Assembly (NCBI RefSeq): GCF_005870025.1
Contig: NZ_VATA01000002.1
Span: 248,001 to 312,000, forward strand
Length of the DNA: 64,000 nt
Source of the DNA: Poseidonocella sp. HB161398
Lineage (GTDB): Bacteria; Pseudomonadota; Alphaproteobacteria; Rhodobacterales; Rhodobacteraceae
Reading direction: 5' to 3'
Part shown: positions 8,270 through 17,961 of the stretch, piece after piece
Position numbering within the stretch: the stretch's first letter is position 1
Layout: each line of letters starts with the position of its first letter
Position numbers and translations under genes: made by a program
Notes under the pieces: generated by a model
What the model was told of the DNA's origin: nothing
What the model saw: the letters and a program-made list of their open reading frames with translations, nothing else
Database searches by the model: none

Positions 8270-9360
8270 TCCTGCATCTCTATTTCGCGCGGAAGTATCT
8301 TGGCATCTTCCTGATGATCCTCGGCGGCTTCACCGTCTTCATCTGGCTGGTGGAACTCCTCGAGCATATCCGCCGCTACGACGCGGGCGAGCTCGGCTTC
8401 CTGCGGCTGAGCTATCTTTCCGCGCTGCACCTGCCGGAGATGCTCTACCAGGTGCTGACGCTGGTCGTGCTGCTCAGCACGGTGACGATGTTCATCACGC
8501 TGGCGCGCACCTCCGAGCTGGTCATCACCCGCGCCACCGGCCGCTCGGCGCTGCGCAGCCTGGCCTCGCCCGCGGCCACGGCCTTCGTGCTCGGCTGCCT
8601 CGTCGTGGCGCTGGCCAATCCGCTGGTCTCGGCCAGCTCCAAGGCCTACGAGCGCGAGATCAACCGCCAGGCCGGGAACGAGCGGACGCTGTCGGTCAGC
8701 GGCGAAGGGCTCTGGCTGCGCCAGGGCGTCGATGACGAGCAGACCGCGATCCGCGCCTCGCGCACCAATCTCGACGGCACCGTGCTCTATGACGCGGTGT
8801 TCTACGGCTTCGACCGCGAGGGCACGCCGGTCTACCGCATCCATGCCGCCGAGGCCGCGCTGACCCCCGAGGGCTGGCAGATCAGCGACGCCAAGATCTG
8901 GGATCTGGCCAATGACGACATCCCCGAGGCCAGCGCCAGGCGGGTGGCGAGCTACCTGCTGCCCTCGGAGCTGACCCCCGACCAGATCCGCGACAGCTTC
9001 GGCACGCCCTCCTCGATCTCGATCTGGGCGCTGCCGGGCTTCATCAAGCAGCTCGAGGCGGCGGGCTTCTCGGCACGCAACCACATGGTCTGGTTCCAGG
9101 CCGAGCTGGCGCGGCCGCTGAGCTTCGTCTCCATGGTCTTCATCGGCGCGGTCTTCACGCTGCGCCATACCCGCATGGGCCGGACCGGGCTGATGGTGCT
9201 CCTGGCCGTGCTCTCCGGCTTTCTCGTCTACTTCATCGCCAACCTGTCCCAGCTGATGGGCCAGAACGGCCAGCTGCCGATCGCGCTCGCGGTCTGGAGC
9301 CCCTCCATCGCGGCGATCTGCCTTGCGGTCGCCGCGCTCCTGCATTTCGAGGACGGATGA
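8266..9360 (+). CDS. lptG: LPS export ABC transporter permease LptG
   Basis: A 364-residue partner of LptF with the same 3TM-jellyroll-3TM layout. The start is GTG 8266 (reading VILHLYFARKYLGIF), overlapping the lptF stop as GTGA, with GGAGGAG about five bases upstream. Its own stop overlaps the lptD start as ATGA. Residues such as FITLARTSELVITRATGRS match the coupling-helix region that contacts LptB. Confidence 0.95.
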   Translation: MILHLYFARKYLGIFLMILGGFTVFIWLVELLEHIRRYDAGELGFLRLSYLSALHLPEMLYQVLTLVVLLSTVTMFITLARTSELVITRATGRSALRSLASPAATAFVLGCLVVALANPLVSASSKAYEREINRQAGNERTLSVSGEGLWLRQGVDDEQTAIRASRTNLDGTVLYDAVFYGFDREGTPVYRIHAAEAALTPEGWQISDAKIWDLANDDIPEASARRVASYLLPSELTPDQIRDSFGTPSSISIWALPGFIKQLEAAGFSARNHMVWFQAELARPLSFVSMVFIGAVFTLRHTRMGRTGLMVLLAVLSGFLVYFIANLSQLMGQNGQLPIALAVWSPSIAAICLAVAALLHFEDG

Positions 9361-11510
9361 CCCCGAGACCCGCCCCCAGACCTTCCCGCTTCCTGGCCGC
9401 GCTGCTCTTCTCCTTCGGGCTGGCCGCGGCCTCGCCTGCCGATGCGCAGAACGCCCCGGTCACGCTGGTGGCGGATTCCGTCATCGTCGAATCCGAAACC
9501 GTGCTGATCGCCGAGGGCTCTGTCGAGGTCTTCTCCGAGGGCCGCCGCCTCAGCGCCACGCGGCTGGTCTACGACCAGGAGAGCGACACGCTCTCGGTCG
9601 AGGGACCGATCACGCTGACCGACGGGCCGGACACGCTGGTCGTGGCGGATGCCGCCGAGCTGTCGGCCGACCTGCGCGACGGCATCATCGAGGGCGTGCG
9701 GGTGATCCTCGACCAGCAGGTGCAGATCGCCGCCAGCTCGGCGCAGCGCCAGCAGGGCCGCTTCACCGACCTGCGCGACACGGTCGCGACCAGCTGCGAG
9801 GTCTGCACCCCGGGCGAGACCCCGCTCTGGCACATCCGCGCGCGCCGCATCATCCATGACGAGGAGCGCAAGCGGATCTATTTCGAGCATGCCCAGTTCC
9901 GCATCCTCGACATCCCGGTCGCCTACCTGCCCGCGATTTCCACGCCCGAACCCAGCGTGCGCCGCGCGCGCGGCTTCCTCGTGCCCTCGACCAAGACCTC
10001 GGATCTCTACGGCACCGGGCTGCGCCTGCCCTATTTCGTGCCCCTGGGCGAGCATGCCGACCTGACCTTCGCGCCCTTCGTCGCGACCGACCTGAACGGC
10101 AGCTACACCCGCACGCTCGAGGCGCGCTACCGCCAGGCCTTCACCTCGGGCAATATCGAGTTCAACGGCGCCATCTCGGAGGATTCCATCGAGGATGACG
10201 GGATGCGCGGCTATCTCTTCGGCGAGGGCAGATTCGACCTGCCCTACCAGACGACGCTGACCTTCGGCATCCAGTTCGCCAGCGACGACGCCTATCTGAG
10301 CGACTACGACTTCTCCGATGCCGACCGGCTGGAGAACCGCATCGGGCTGAGCCGGATCGTCGGCGACAGCCGCGCCGAGGCCAATGTGATCGTCTACCAC
10401 TCGCTGCGCGACGACGAGGACAACAACACCATCCCCACGCTGGTCGGCGATGCCCGCTACGACGAGCGCATGCAGGTGCCCGGCCTGCCGGGCTTCGTCG
10501 ATTTCACCGTGATCGGCCAGGGCCACCGGCGGATTTCCAGCGAGGACATCGTCGGCCGCGACATGGCGCAGGGCCGCGCGCTGCTGAGCTGGGGCAATGC
10601 CGTCACCGTCGGCCCCGGCATCCGCCTGACCGCCGATGCCCGCGCCATGGCCGATGTCCAGCATGTCGTCGAGGACAGCCGCTACGAGAGCTACCAGGCG
10701 GCGCTGACCCCGTCGATGTCGCTGGCCGCGAACCTGCCGATGAAGAAGACCGGCGCGAACGGCGTCTCCTACCTGCTGGAGCCGATGGCCCAGGTGGTCT
10801 GGGTCGGGCCCTACGACATCGACAGCCCCAATGACGACAGCACCCAGCCGGCCTTCGATCTCGGCAACCTGATGGGCTACCAGCGCTATCCCGGGCTCGA
10901 CCGGGTGGAGGACGGGCTGCGCGCCAACCTGGCCCTGCGCTGGCAGCGCTTCGCGCCCTCGGGCTGGACGGTCGGCCTGACCACCGGCCGCGTGGTGCGC
11001 GCCGAAAGCGCCGATTTCAGCCCCGGCACCGGGCTGGGCGGCACCCGCTCGGACTGGCTGGCCCAGGTCGATCTGGACTACAAGGGCATGACCCTGCGCA
11101 GCCTCACACTGATCGGCGACGAGGGCGACCTGACGCTGAACGAGACCCGGGTGGGCTATGTGAACACCCGCTTCGACCTGACCGCGGGCTATGTCTGGCA
11201 GATCGAGGACGAGGCGCTGAACCAGGACGAGGATCTCAGCGAGCTGACGCTGGACGGCAGCTACCAGATCACCGACCGCTGGGAGGCCCAGATGGCGCTG
11301 CGCCGCGACCTGATCGCCGAGCGCTCCACCCGCGCGGGCTTCGGCCTGACCTATCGCAACGACTGCGTCAGGGTTGATCTTTCCGGCGTCCGGCGTTTTA
11401 GAAGCACCGAGGACGCGGAACCCACCTATTCCTACGGCCTGACCGTGTCGCTGACCGGTTTCGGCACCGGCGGAACGGCCAGCAGTCCCCGAACGGGGCG
11501 GTGTTCATGA
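9357..11510 (+). CDS. lptD: LPS assembly outer-membrane protein LptD
   Basis: A 717-residue outer-membrane beta-barrel that, with LptE, inserts LPS into the outer leaflet. It has a signal peptide (about 1-31, ending SPADAQ), an N-terminal OstA/LptA-like domain (VTLVADSVIVESETVLIAEG) and a C-terminal barrel with many alternating aromatic strands, ending with TYSYGLTVSLTGFG shortly before the stop. CEVCTPGETPLWHIRARR is the family segment linking both domains. It overlaps lptG by 4 bp and precedes surA, its assembly chaperone, by 13 bp. Confidence 0.95.
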   Translation: MTPRPAPRPSRFLAALLFSFGLAAASPADAQNAPVTLVADSVIVESETVLIAEGSVEVFSEGRRLSATRLVYDQESDTLSVEGPITLTDGPDTLVVADAAELSADLRDGIIEGVRVILDQQVQIAASSAQRQQGRFTDLRDTVATSCEVCTPGETPLWHIRARRIIHDEERKRIYFEHAQFRILDIPVAYLPAISTPEPSVRRARGFLVPSTKTSDLYGTGLRLPYFVPLGEHADLTFAPFVATDLNGSYTRTLEARYRQAFTSGNIEFNGAISEDSIEDDGMRGYLFGEGRFDLPYQTTLTFGIQFASDDAYLSDYDFSDADRLENRIGLSRIVGDSRAEANVIVYHSLRDDEDNNTIPTLVGDARYDERMQVPGLPGFVDFTVIGQGHRRISSEDIVGRDMAQGRALLSWGNAVTVGPGIRLTADARAMADVQHVVEDSRYESYQAALTPSMSLAANLPMKKTGANGVSYLLEPMAQVVWVGPYDIDSPNDDSTQPAFDLGNLMGYQRYPGLDRVEDGLRANLALRWQRFAPSGWTVGLTTGRVVRAESADFSPGTGLGGTRSDWLAQVDLDYKGMTLRSLTLIGDEGDLTLNETRVGYVNTRFDLTAGYVWQIEDEALNQDEDLSELTLDGSYQITDRWEAQMALRRDLIAERSTRAGFGLTYRNDCVRVDLSGVRRFRSTEDAEPTYSYGLTVSLTGFGTGGTASSPRTGRCS

Positions 11511-11523
11511 TGAGGACGAGCGT

Positions 11524-12729
11524 ATGCTGAAAAAATACCTGCGGGGCGTCGGCGCGGCGCTCCTGATGTCCATTGGCGCGCTGGCCCCTGCGGCCCAGGC
11601 CCAGTCGCTCTTCGATCCGGTCGTCCGGGTCAATGAAAGTGTCATCACCCGCTTCGAGGTCGAGCAGCGGCAGCAGTTCCTGACCGTCCTGCGCCAGTCC
11701 GGCATCACCCGCGACGGCGTGATCGACGCGCTGATCGACGAGCGGCTGCAGCTTGCCGAGGCGGCCCGGCTGAAGGCCGAGCTGACCGAGGACCAGCTGC
11801 AGCAGGCGATGGAGGAATTCGCCGCCCGCGCCAATCTGAGCGCCGAGGAATTCACCGCCGCCATCGGCCAGCAGGGCGTCGCCCCCGAGACCTTCCGCGA
11901 CTTCGTCCGCGCCGGGGCCGCCTGGCGCGAGGTGGTGCGCCGCCGCTATGCCGGCCAGGCGCGGGTCTCGGATGCCGAGATCGACCGCGCCATTGCGCTC
12001 GGCACCGGCCAGGGCTCGGTCCAGGTGCAGCTGGCCGAGATCGTGCTGCCGCTGATGCCCGAGACCGCCGCGCTGGTGCGCGAGGAAGCCGACAAGATCC
12101 AGCAGATGAAGACCAATGCCGAATTCTCCGCCGCCGCGCGGGAATACTCGGCCTCGCCCTCCGCCGAGCAGGGCGGCGCGCTCGGCTGGATGCCGCTGTC
12201 GAACCTGCCCGAGCAGATCGCGCCGCTCTTCCTGTCGATGGCGCCGGGCGACGTGACCCCGCCGCTGCCCCTGCCGAATGTCAACGCGATCGCGCTCTTC
12301 CAGCTGCGCGGTCTGCGCGACTCGCGCCCCGGCATCCTGCAGAATGTCGATCTCGACTACATGCTGGTGCGCACGCCCCAGGGCCAGGCAGCCGCGGAAG
12401 TGGCCCGGCTGGAGCCGCTGGTAAGCACCTGCGACTCGATCTACAGCCACATCTCCGATCCCGACGGCACCCGCATCGAGCATGTCACCGCCCCGCGCAG
12501 CGACACCGAGACGGCGCGGCGCGGCGTGATCGACGGGCTCGACCCGCTGGAGATGGGCGCGCTGCCCGGCAATGCCGCCTTCGTCATGCTCTGCGCCCGC
12601 ACCCCGATCGCCGGGGCGGATCTGAGCCGCGACGACCTGCAGCAGCGGCTGTTCCGGCGCAAGCTCGAGGACCTGGCCGGCGGCTACCTCGCCGAGCTGC
12701 GCGCCAATGCCTATATCGAGCGTCTCTGA
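11524..12729 (+). CDS. surA: periplasmic peptidyl-prolyl isomerase / OMP chaperone SurA
   Basis: A 401-residue periplasmic chaperone with signal peptide MLKKYLRGVGAALLMSIGAL (cleavage near AQAQ), a SurA N-domain (FDPVVRVNESVITRFEVEQR) and one recognisable parvulin domain (about residues 175-280, with FSAAAREYSASPSAEQGGAL and LGWMPLSNLP). It escorts outer-membrane proteins, LptD among them. The gene is in the lpt operon and its TGA shares one base with the pdxA ATG. Confidence 0.93.
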   Translation: MLKKYLRGVGAALLMSIGALAPAAQAQSLFDPVVRVNESVITRFEVEQRQQFLTVLRQSGITRDGVIDALIDERLQLAEAARLKAELTEDQLQQAMEEFAARANLSAEEFTAAIGQQGVAPETFRDFVRAGAAWREVVRRRYAGQARVSDAEIDRAIALGTGQGSVQVQLAEIVLPLMPETAALVREEADKIQQMKTNAEFSAAAREYSASPSAEQGGALGWMPLSNLPEQIAPLFLSMAPGDVTPPLPLPNVNAIALFQLRGLRDSRPGILQNVDLDYMLVRTPQGQAAAEVARLEPLVSTCDSIYSHISDPDGTRIEHVTAPRSDTETARRGVIDGLDPLEMGALPGNAAFVMLCARTPIAGADLSRDDLQQRLFRRKLEDLAGGYLAELRANAYIERL

Positions 12730-13703
12730 TGGCCCCGGCGCCGGTTGCGCTGACCTGCGGCGAGCCCGCCGGGATCGGTCCCGAGCTTGCGCTTCTGGCG
12801 CAGGCCCGGCTGGGGTCCGAGCTGCCCTTCTTCTGGATCGGCGATCCGCGCCACCTGCCCGAGGGCGCGCGCTGGCACGAGATCTCGGCCCCCGCCGAGG
12901 CCGCGGAGCCGGGCGACAGCCTGGCCGTGCTGCGCCATGACTTCGCCGGCGACGCCGTGCCCGGCCGGCCCGATCCGAGGAATGCGCTCGGCGTGATCGA
13001 GGTGATCGCCCGCGCCGTCCGCCTGGCCCGCTCGGGCGAGGCCGGGGCGGTCTGCACCCTGCCGATCCACAAGAAGGCGCTGAAGGACGGGGCGGGCTTC
13101 GCCTTTCCCGGCCATACCGAATATCTCGCCCATCTCGCCGGCGTGCGCCGCGTGGTGATGATGCTGGCCGCGCCAGAGCTGCGCGTCGTGCCGGTGACGA
13201 TCCACATTCCCGTCGCCGAGGTCCCGCGCGCGCTGACCCGCGAGCTTCTCGAAGAGACCATCCGCATCACCGCGGCCGCGCTGGAGCGCGATTTCGGCCT
13301 TTCCGGACCGCGCCTGGCCGTGGCCGGGCTGAACCCGCATGCGGGCGAAGGCGGCGCCATGGGCCGCGAGGAGATCGAGATGATCGCCCCGCTGCTCGAG
13401 GAGCTGCGCGCCGAGGGCTTCCAGATCACCGGCCCGTCCTCGGCCGACACGATGTTCCACCCGGGCGCGCGCGCCCGCTATGACGCGGCGCTCTGCATGT
13501 ATCACGACCAGGCGCTGATCCCGATCAAGACCGTCGATTTCGCCGGCGGGGTGAATGTCACGCTGGGCCTGCCCTTCATCCGCACCTCACCCGATCACGG
13601 CACCGCCTTCGACATCGCCGGGACCGGCACGGCCGATCCGACCTCGACCATCGCCGCGCTGCGCCTGGCGCGCGAGATGGCCACCCGGAGGGCCGGGGCA
13701 TGA
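12729..13703 (+). CDS. pdxA: 4-hydroxythreonine-4-phosphate dehydrogenase
   Basis: A 324-residue cytoplasmic enzyme of the DXP-dependent pyridoxal phosphate pathway. Family marks are [14 protein letters not shown] at the N-terminus, [27 protein letters not shown] and the metal-binding/active-site end [14 protein letters not shown] ... [14 protein letters not shown]. The surA-pdxA-rsmA order is widely conserved. It starts on the last base of the surA stop and overlaps rsmA by 4 bp (ATGA). Confidence 0.96.
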   Translation: MAPAPVALTCGEPAGIGPELALLAQARLGSELPFFWIGDPRHLPEGARWHEISAPAEAAEPGDSLAVLRHDFAGDAVPGRPDPRNALGVIEVIARAVRLARSGEAGAVCTLPIHKKALKDGAGFAFPGHTEYLAHLAGVRRVVMMLAAPELRVVPVTIHIPVAEVPRALTRELLEETIRITAAALERDFGLSGPRLAVAGLNPHAGEGGAMGREEIEMIAPLLEELRAEGFQITGPSSADTMFHPGARARYDAALCMYHDQALIPIKTVDFAGGVNVTLGLPFIRTSPDHGTAFDIAGTGTADPTSTIAALRLAREMATRRAGA

Positions 13704-14542
13704 GCGGCATCGACAGCCTGCCGCCCCTGCGCGAGGTGATCGCCGAACACGGGCTCTCGGCGCGCAAGTCGCTGGGGCAGAACTTCCTGCTCGACCTGAA
13801 CCTGACGGCGAAGATCGCGCGGTCTGCGGGCGACCTCACGGGCTGCGACGTGCTGGAGATCGGCCCCGGCCCTGGCGGGCTGACCCGCGGCCTGCTGGCC
13901 ATGGGCGCTCGCCGCGTGGTGGCGATCGAGAAGGACACGCGCTGCCTGCCGGCGCTGCAGGAGATCGCCGAGGCCTATCCCGGACGGCTGGAGGTGATCT
14001 CGGGCGACGCGCTGCAGATCGACTGGGCGGCGCATCTGAACGGGCCGATCCGGGTCTGCGCCAACCTGCCCTACAATGTCGGCACCGAGCTGCTGGTGCG
14101 CTGGCTGACGCCCGAGACCTGGCCGCCGCTCTGGCAGAGCCTGACGCTGATGTTCCAGCGCGAAGTGGCCGAGCGCATCGTCGCCTCGCCCGGCTCCAAG
14201 GCCTATGGCCGGCTGGCGCTGCTGGCGCAGTGGCGCGCCGAGGCGCGGATCGTGATGGACCTGCCGGCGCGCGCCTTCACCCCGCCGCCCAAGGTGAATT
14301 CGGCCGTGGTCCATGTCACCGCCCTGCCCGAGCCGCGCTTCCCTGCGCCTGCCGAGGGTCTGTCGAAAGTCGTCGCCGCCGCCTTCAACCAGCGCCGCAA
14401 GATGCTGCGCTCGTCGCTGAAGGGCTTCGCGCCCGAGATCGAGGCGAAGCTGGAAGCGGCCGGCATCGACCCGACCGCCCGCGCCGAGACGGTGTCGCTG
14501 GAACGCTTCTGCGCGCTTGCGCGGTGCTTGAAAGCGACGTGA
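13700..14542 (+). CDS. rsmA: 16S rRNA (adenine1518/1519-N6)-dimethyltransferase
   Basis: A 280-residue KsgA-family enzyme that dimethylates two adjacent adenines near the 3' end of 16S rRNA. Motif I is [15 protein letters not shown], the catalytic NLPYN motif is present ([14 protein letters not shown]) and the C-terminal domain has [14 protein letters not shown]. It is the last gene of the lpt-surA-pdxA string and converges with the accessory gene ending at 14551, only 8 bp away, with no obvious terminator in between. Confidence 0.96.
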   Translation: MSGIDSLPPLREVIAEHGLSARKSLGQNFLLDLNLTAKIARSAGDLTGCDVLEIGPGPGGLTRGLLAMGARRVVAIEKDTRCLPALQEIAEAYPGRLEVISGDALQIDWAAHLNGPIRVCANLPYNVGTELLVRWLTPETWPPLWQSLTLMFQREVAERIVASPGSKAYGRLALLAQWRAEARIVMDLPARAFTPPPKVNSAVVHVTALPEPRFPAPAEGLSKVVAAAFNQRRKMLRSSLKGFAPEIEAKLEAAGIDPTARAETVSLERFCALARCLKAT

Positions 14543-14550
14543 TTTCTGAG

Positions 14551-15510
14551 CTAGCGCAGGATGAACCGGCCGGTCTGATCAATCATGACATCCTCAGCCG
14601 TCACCTTGCCCGGCAAGCTGATCGTGTTCTCCCGGATCGTGTCGAATCCCCCGAAATCGGGGCTATTCCACTTGGGAGTCGACGTGGCATCCGGAGCCGT
14701 AACGGTGTCTATCGTCGCGATCGTGCTTGATGTCGCGTAATCCCAGCTTCCCGGCTTGGCCGGGATCTGCCTACCAGCCTGATAGAGTTCCAGCACATCA
14801 CGCCCCTCATACGTCATCACCGGGAAGGCTGCATCCGGGGCTCCGATCGCCGTGACCAGCGGACCGCCTTCGCCACCGACCGGATCGACCCCCATCGCCG
14901 TGAAGCCCGTCACATAGGTCAGAGAACTATAGGCCAGCGACAGCCGATCATAACCGGCGTTGTGCATCAGCGCAGCCATTTCGTTCGCCCAGCGTTGGGC
15001 CGCAGGGAAGTCACCGGCCCCGAGCGCGGCCAGCATCGCAGCATCCGCCGTAGCCGCCGACTCCGGCATGCCGTCGATCACGGCATCTGCCTGGCTGAAC
15101 TCGAATTGGAATCCCGCCGCGTCGAATCCGGGAATGTTTTTGTCTATGCCACTGAACAAAGTAGTGACCATCACGATTCTGTCCGCCAGTAGGGCGATTT
15201 CCAGAGGCGGCGGCTCGCTGCGGCATTCGATGCTGCCCTTGTAGAATTCCCCTGACTTGACGTGGATCCGGACCTCAGGATCGCAGCTATCCAAGACCAC
15301 ATCGTAACATTTGTCGAGCCGCTGGTTCGACGTCACGGCAATCTGGGTGCCGTTGCGGATTGCCGTGATGCTGACCTCCATGCGCATCTTTGACCAGTTC
15401 TCGGGGAAGGCGCAGAGTAGCAGGCTCTCCGCGGCACCGGCGGTCCACCCTGGGAAGGCGACTGCAGCCGCAATGCACCCAGCTCGAAGAGTTGCACCAA
15501 TTCCATTCAT
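14551..15510 (-). CDS. secreted protein of unknown function, accessory pair member
   Basis: A 319-residue protein that I do not recognise. The N-terminus MNGIGATLRAGCIAAAVAFP then GWTAGAAES looks like a signal peptide. The mature part has a few Cys (LLCAFPENW, DKCYDVVLDSCDPE, SIECRSEPPP) that could form disulfides, and mixed alpha/beta character; there are no enzyme motifs. ATG 15510 lies 4 bp after the stop of the upstream membrane-protein gene, so both form one operon. The region is visibly richer in A+T than its housekeeping neighbours, which suggests acquisition. Confidence 0.7.
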   Translation of the reverse strand: MNGIGATLRAGCIAAAVAFPGWTAGAAESLLLCAFPENWSKMRMEVSITAIRNGTQIAVTSNQRLDKCYDVVLDSCDPEVRIHVKSGEFYKGSIECRSEPPPLEIALLADRIVMVTTLFSGIDKNIPGFDAAGFQFEFSQADAVIDGMPESAATADAAMLAALGAGDFPAAQRWANEMAALMHNAGYDRLSLAYSSLTYVTGFTAMGVDPVGGEGGPLVTAIGAPDAAFPVMTYEGRDVLELYQAGRQIPAKPGSWDYATSSTIATIDTVTAPDATSTPKWNSPDFGGFDTIRENTISLPGKVTAEDVMIDQTGRFILR

Positions 15511-15514
15511 TGTT

Positions 15515-16183
15515 TTACCCCTTGTTCCTGCCGCCGCTCTGGAACACCGTGCCGAAGAATGCCAAGGCCAACAGGACCAACGCACCAGCCAGCGCCCAGA
15601 AGATCGCGTCGAAATAGTAACGTGCCAGAAAGGCATGAGGATCCCACCGGGTCAGAAGGAGCAGATTTCGCGCCTGAACCGGTCCGCAGCGCTCTCGAGT
15701 TCCGTCCGGCCAAGGGTTATAAAACAACTCGAGTTCGACAGCCGCTTCCGCAGCTAGGCGAAACCGCGCGGAGCTTCGGGACGACGGGATCGCGTTCATG
15801 CAGAAATCGAGCACAGCGCCGCCGGAATGTTCATCCGCGATAGGCGCTGTATAGTTGGGCGGCGTGGATGCAGCTTCGACCCAAACCGGCTTTCCGGTTT
15901 TTCCACTTTCGAAAGGAATGAAGCATTGCCCGCGCTGATCCTTGCAACGGACAAGGAAATTCGCGTTTTCAATCTGAATCGTACGGGACACGTTTTCCAA
16001 ATGGAGGTCCGTAAGGCCCGTCTTTGCATCTGTAGAGAAATAATAAACCGCGGTTCTTCCTGAACGAAGGTCCTCGACAACATTTGTCAAATAGAATCCT
16101 ACAAATCCAGAAAACAATGCGAAAATTCCGGTAAATACCGTCGATTGAAGGAGACCCGAAATAAACTGCTGAATTCCAGTCAT
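15515..16183 (-). CDS. membrane protein of unknown function, accessory pair member
   Basis: A 222-residue protein with one N-terminal transmembrane segment (about residues 13-34, VFTGIFALFSGFVGFYLTNV) and one near the C-terminus (about 192-213, AIFWALAGALVLLALAFFG), and a roughly 150-residue soluble domain between them with four Cys (VRCKDQRGQCF, LDFCMNA, RERCGP). Such a layout suggests an extracytoplasmic domain held at both ends. It starts the low-GC operon that also encodes the secreted 319-residue protein. No family recognised. Confidence 0.7.
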   Translation of the reverse strand: MTGIQQFISGLLQSTVFTGIFALFSGFVGFYLTNVVEDLRSGRTAVYYFSTDAKTGLTDLHLENVSRTIQIENANFLVRCKDQRGQCFIPFESGKTGKPVWVEAASTPPNYTAPIADEHSGGAVLDFCMNAIPSSRSSARFRLAAEAAVELELFYNPWPDGTRERCGPVQARNLLLLTRWDPHAFLARYYFDAIFWALAGALVLLALAFFGTVFQSGGRNKG

Positions 16184-16276
16184 CGAAAAATCCCCTTAAA
16201 ACCAATGACGTGCATCCGGACAATTTTGTTTCCGTCCAAAAATGTTACCTTAGGTTAATACACCCCTCCGGTACGA

Positions 16277-17374
16277 TCAAGAGCGTGACCGCCAGAGATG
16301 CATCACGTCCGGTCCGACGGGGCGGGTCTCGACCAGGTCGAAGCGCGGCGCGTCGGCGAGATGCGCGAGCTCCATCGCGCCGAGTGACGGGCGGCCCTCG
16401 GCCCCGAGCGCCAGCCCCGCGGTGAAGCCGATCAGCCGGTCGACGAGCCCCGCCGCCAGCAGCGATCCCGCCAGCGTGCCGCCGCCCTCGCAATAGACCC
16501 GCGTCAGCCCGGCCGCGCCGAGCGCCGCCAGGACCGCATGCGGGTCGAGCTGCCGCCCCTCGCCGATCGCGGCCTCGATCAGCACCGCACCCGTCTCCGC
16601 CCAGGCCGCGCGGCGCGCCTCGGGCGCGTCGGGGCCGTGGACCAGCCAGACCGGAACCTCTTTCGCCGTGCGCGCCAGCGTGCCCTCCAGCGGCAGGTCC
16701 AGCCGCCGCGACAGCGCCACGCGCACCGGCTGTTCGGCGATGCCGAGACCGCGCACGGTCAGGGAGGGATCGTCGTCGCGCGCCGTGCCGCCGCCGACCA
16801 GAACTGCGTCATGGGTCGCGCGCTGCAGGTGGACGAGGCGGCGCGCCTCGGGCCCGGTGATCCACTGGCTCTCGCCCGAGGCGGTGGCGATGCGCCCGTC
16901 GAAGCTGGTGGCGAGCTTCAGCGTCAGCATCGGCCGCCCGTCCTCGATCCGCTTCAGGAAGCCCTCATGCGACTGCCGCGCCTCCGCCGCCATCAGCCCG
17001 GTCTCGACCGCGATCCCCGCGGCGCGCAGGATGTCATGGCCCTTGCCCGCTACCCGCGGGTCGGGATCCTCGAGCGCCGAGACCACGCGGGAGACGCCCG
17101 CCTTGACCAGCGCCATCGAACAGGGCGGCGTGCGGCCGAAATGGGCGCAGGGCTCCAGCGTGACATAGGCGGTGGCATCGCGCGCCGCCTCGCCCGCCTG
17201 GGCGAGCGCCATCGCCTCGCCATGGGGGCCCGACTGGCCCTGGGTCCAGCCGCGGCCGACGATCCGGCCGTCCTTCACCAGAACGCAGCCCACCGAGGGG
17301 CGCGGCCAGACCCGGCCCAGCCCGCGCGCGCCCAGCGACAGGGCCAGCGCCATGAAGCGCCGGTCGTCGGTCAT
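16277..17374 (-). CDS. ribD: bifunctional riboflavin deaminase/reductase RibD
   Basis: A 365-residue enzyme doing steps two and three of riboflavin synthesis. The N-terminal deaminase has H51-G-E53 and the zinc pair in EPC76AHFGRTPPC85; the C-terminal reductase begins near residue 150 (GRPMLTLKLATSFDGRIAT) and includes ITGPEARR and the late CEGGGTLAGSLL segment. ATG 17374 is 4 bp past the nrdR stop; nrdR-ribD is a conserved pairing. Confidence 0.95.
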   Translation of the reverse strand: MTDDRRFMALALSLGARGLGRVWPRPSVGCVLVKDGRIVGRGWTQGQSGPHGEAMALAQAGEAARDATAYVTLEPCAHFGRTPPCSMALVKAGVSRVVSALEDPDPRVAGKGHDILRAAGIAVETGLMAAEARQSHEGFLKRIEDGRPMLTLKLATSFDGRIATASGESQWITGPEARRLVHLQRATHDAVLVGGGTARDDDPSLTVRGLGIAEQPVRVALSRRLDLPLEGTLARTAKEVPVWLVHGPDAPEARRAAWAETGAVLIEAAIGEGRQLDPHAVLAALGAAGLTRVYCEGGGTLAGSLLAAGLVDRLIGFTAGLALGAEGRPSLGAMELAHLADAPRFDLVETRPVGPDVMHLWRSRS

Positions 17375-17378
17375 CGGA

Positions 17379-17849
17379 TCAGGCCTCGGGCGGGACCGCG
17401 CCGGGCCGCAGCTCGGAAACGAACTTGTCGAAGTCATCCGCCGCCTGGAAGTTCTTGTAGACGCTGGCGAAGCGGACATAGGCGACCGTGTCGATCCGCG
17501 CGAGCGTCTCCATCACGATCTCGCCGATGGTCTTCGAGGGGATGTCCTGCTCGCCCAGGGATTCCAGCCGGCGCACTATCCCGGAGATCATCTTCTCCAT
17601 GCGATCGGGCTCGATCGGGCGCTTCTGGCAGGCGATGCGGATCGAGCGCTCCAGCTTGTCGCGGTCGAAATCCTCGCGCCGCCCGTTCGACTTGATGACC
17701 ACGAGGTCGCGCAGCTGCACCCGCTCGTAGGTCGTGAACCGGCCGCCGCATTCGGGACAGAAGCGGCGCCTGCGGATCGCCACGTGATCCTCCGCCGGGC
17801 GGGAATCCTTCACCTGGGTGTCCACGTTTCCGCAGAATGGGCAGCGCAT
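17379..17849 (-). CDS. nrdR: ribonucleotide reductase transcriptional repressor NrdR
   Basis: A 156-residue regulator that senses ATP/dATP and represses ribonucleotide reductase genes. It has the zinc ribbon C3-x2-C6 ... C31-x2-C34 and an ATP-cone domain ([20 protein letters not shown]). Length and start (MRCPFCGN) are standard. The likely target nrdJ lies in this window, about 32 kb away, and carries two NrdR-box-like sequences upstream. Confidence 0.97.
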   Translation of the reverse strand: MRCPFCGNVDTQVKDSRPAEDHVAIRRRRFCPECGGRFTTYERVQLRDLVVIKSNGRREDFDRDKLERSIRIACQKRPIEPDRMEKMISGIVRRLESLGEQDIPSKTIGEIVMETLARIDTVAYVRFASVYKNFQAADDFDKFVSELRPGAVPPEA

Positions 17850-17961
17850 GGGGCCTCCGTCGGTCAGTGCGGCTGATCGTCCACAGCGACTATAGGAAAC
17901 CCCCGAGCACTTGGGTAGTGAAGAATGCCGCCCCCTAGATAAAGTGTGTGCGGCGCGTCAC

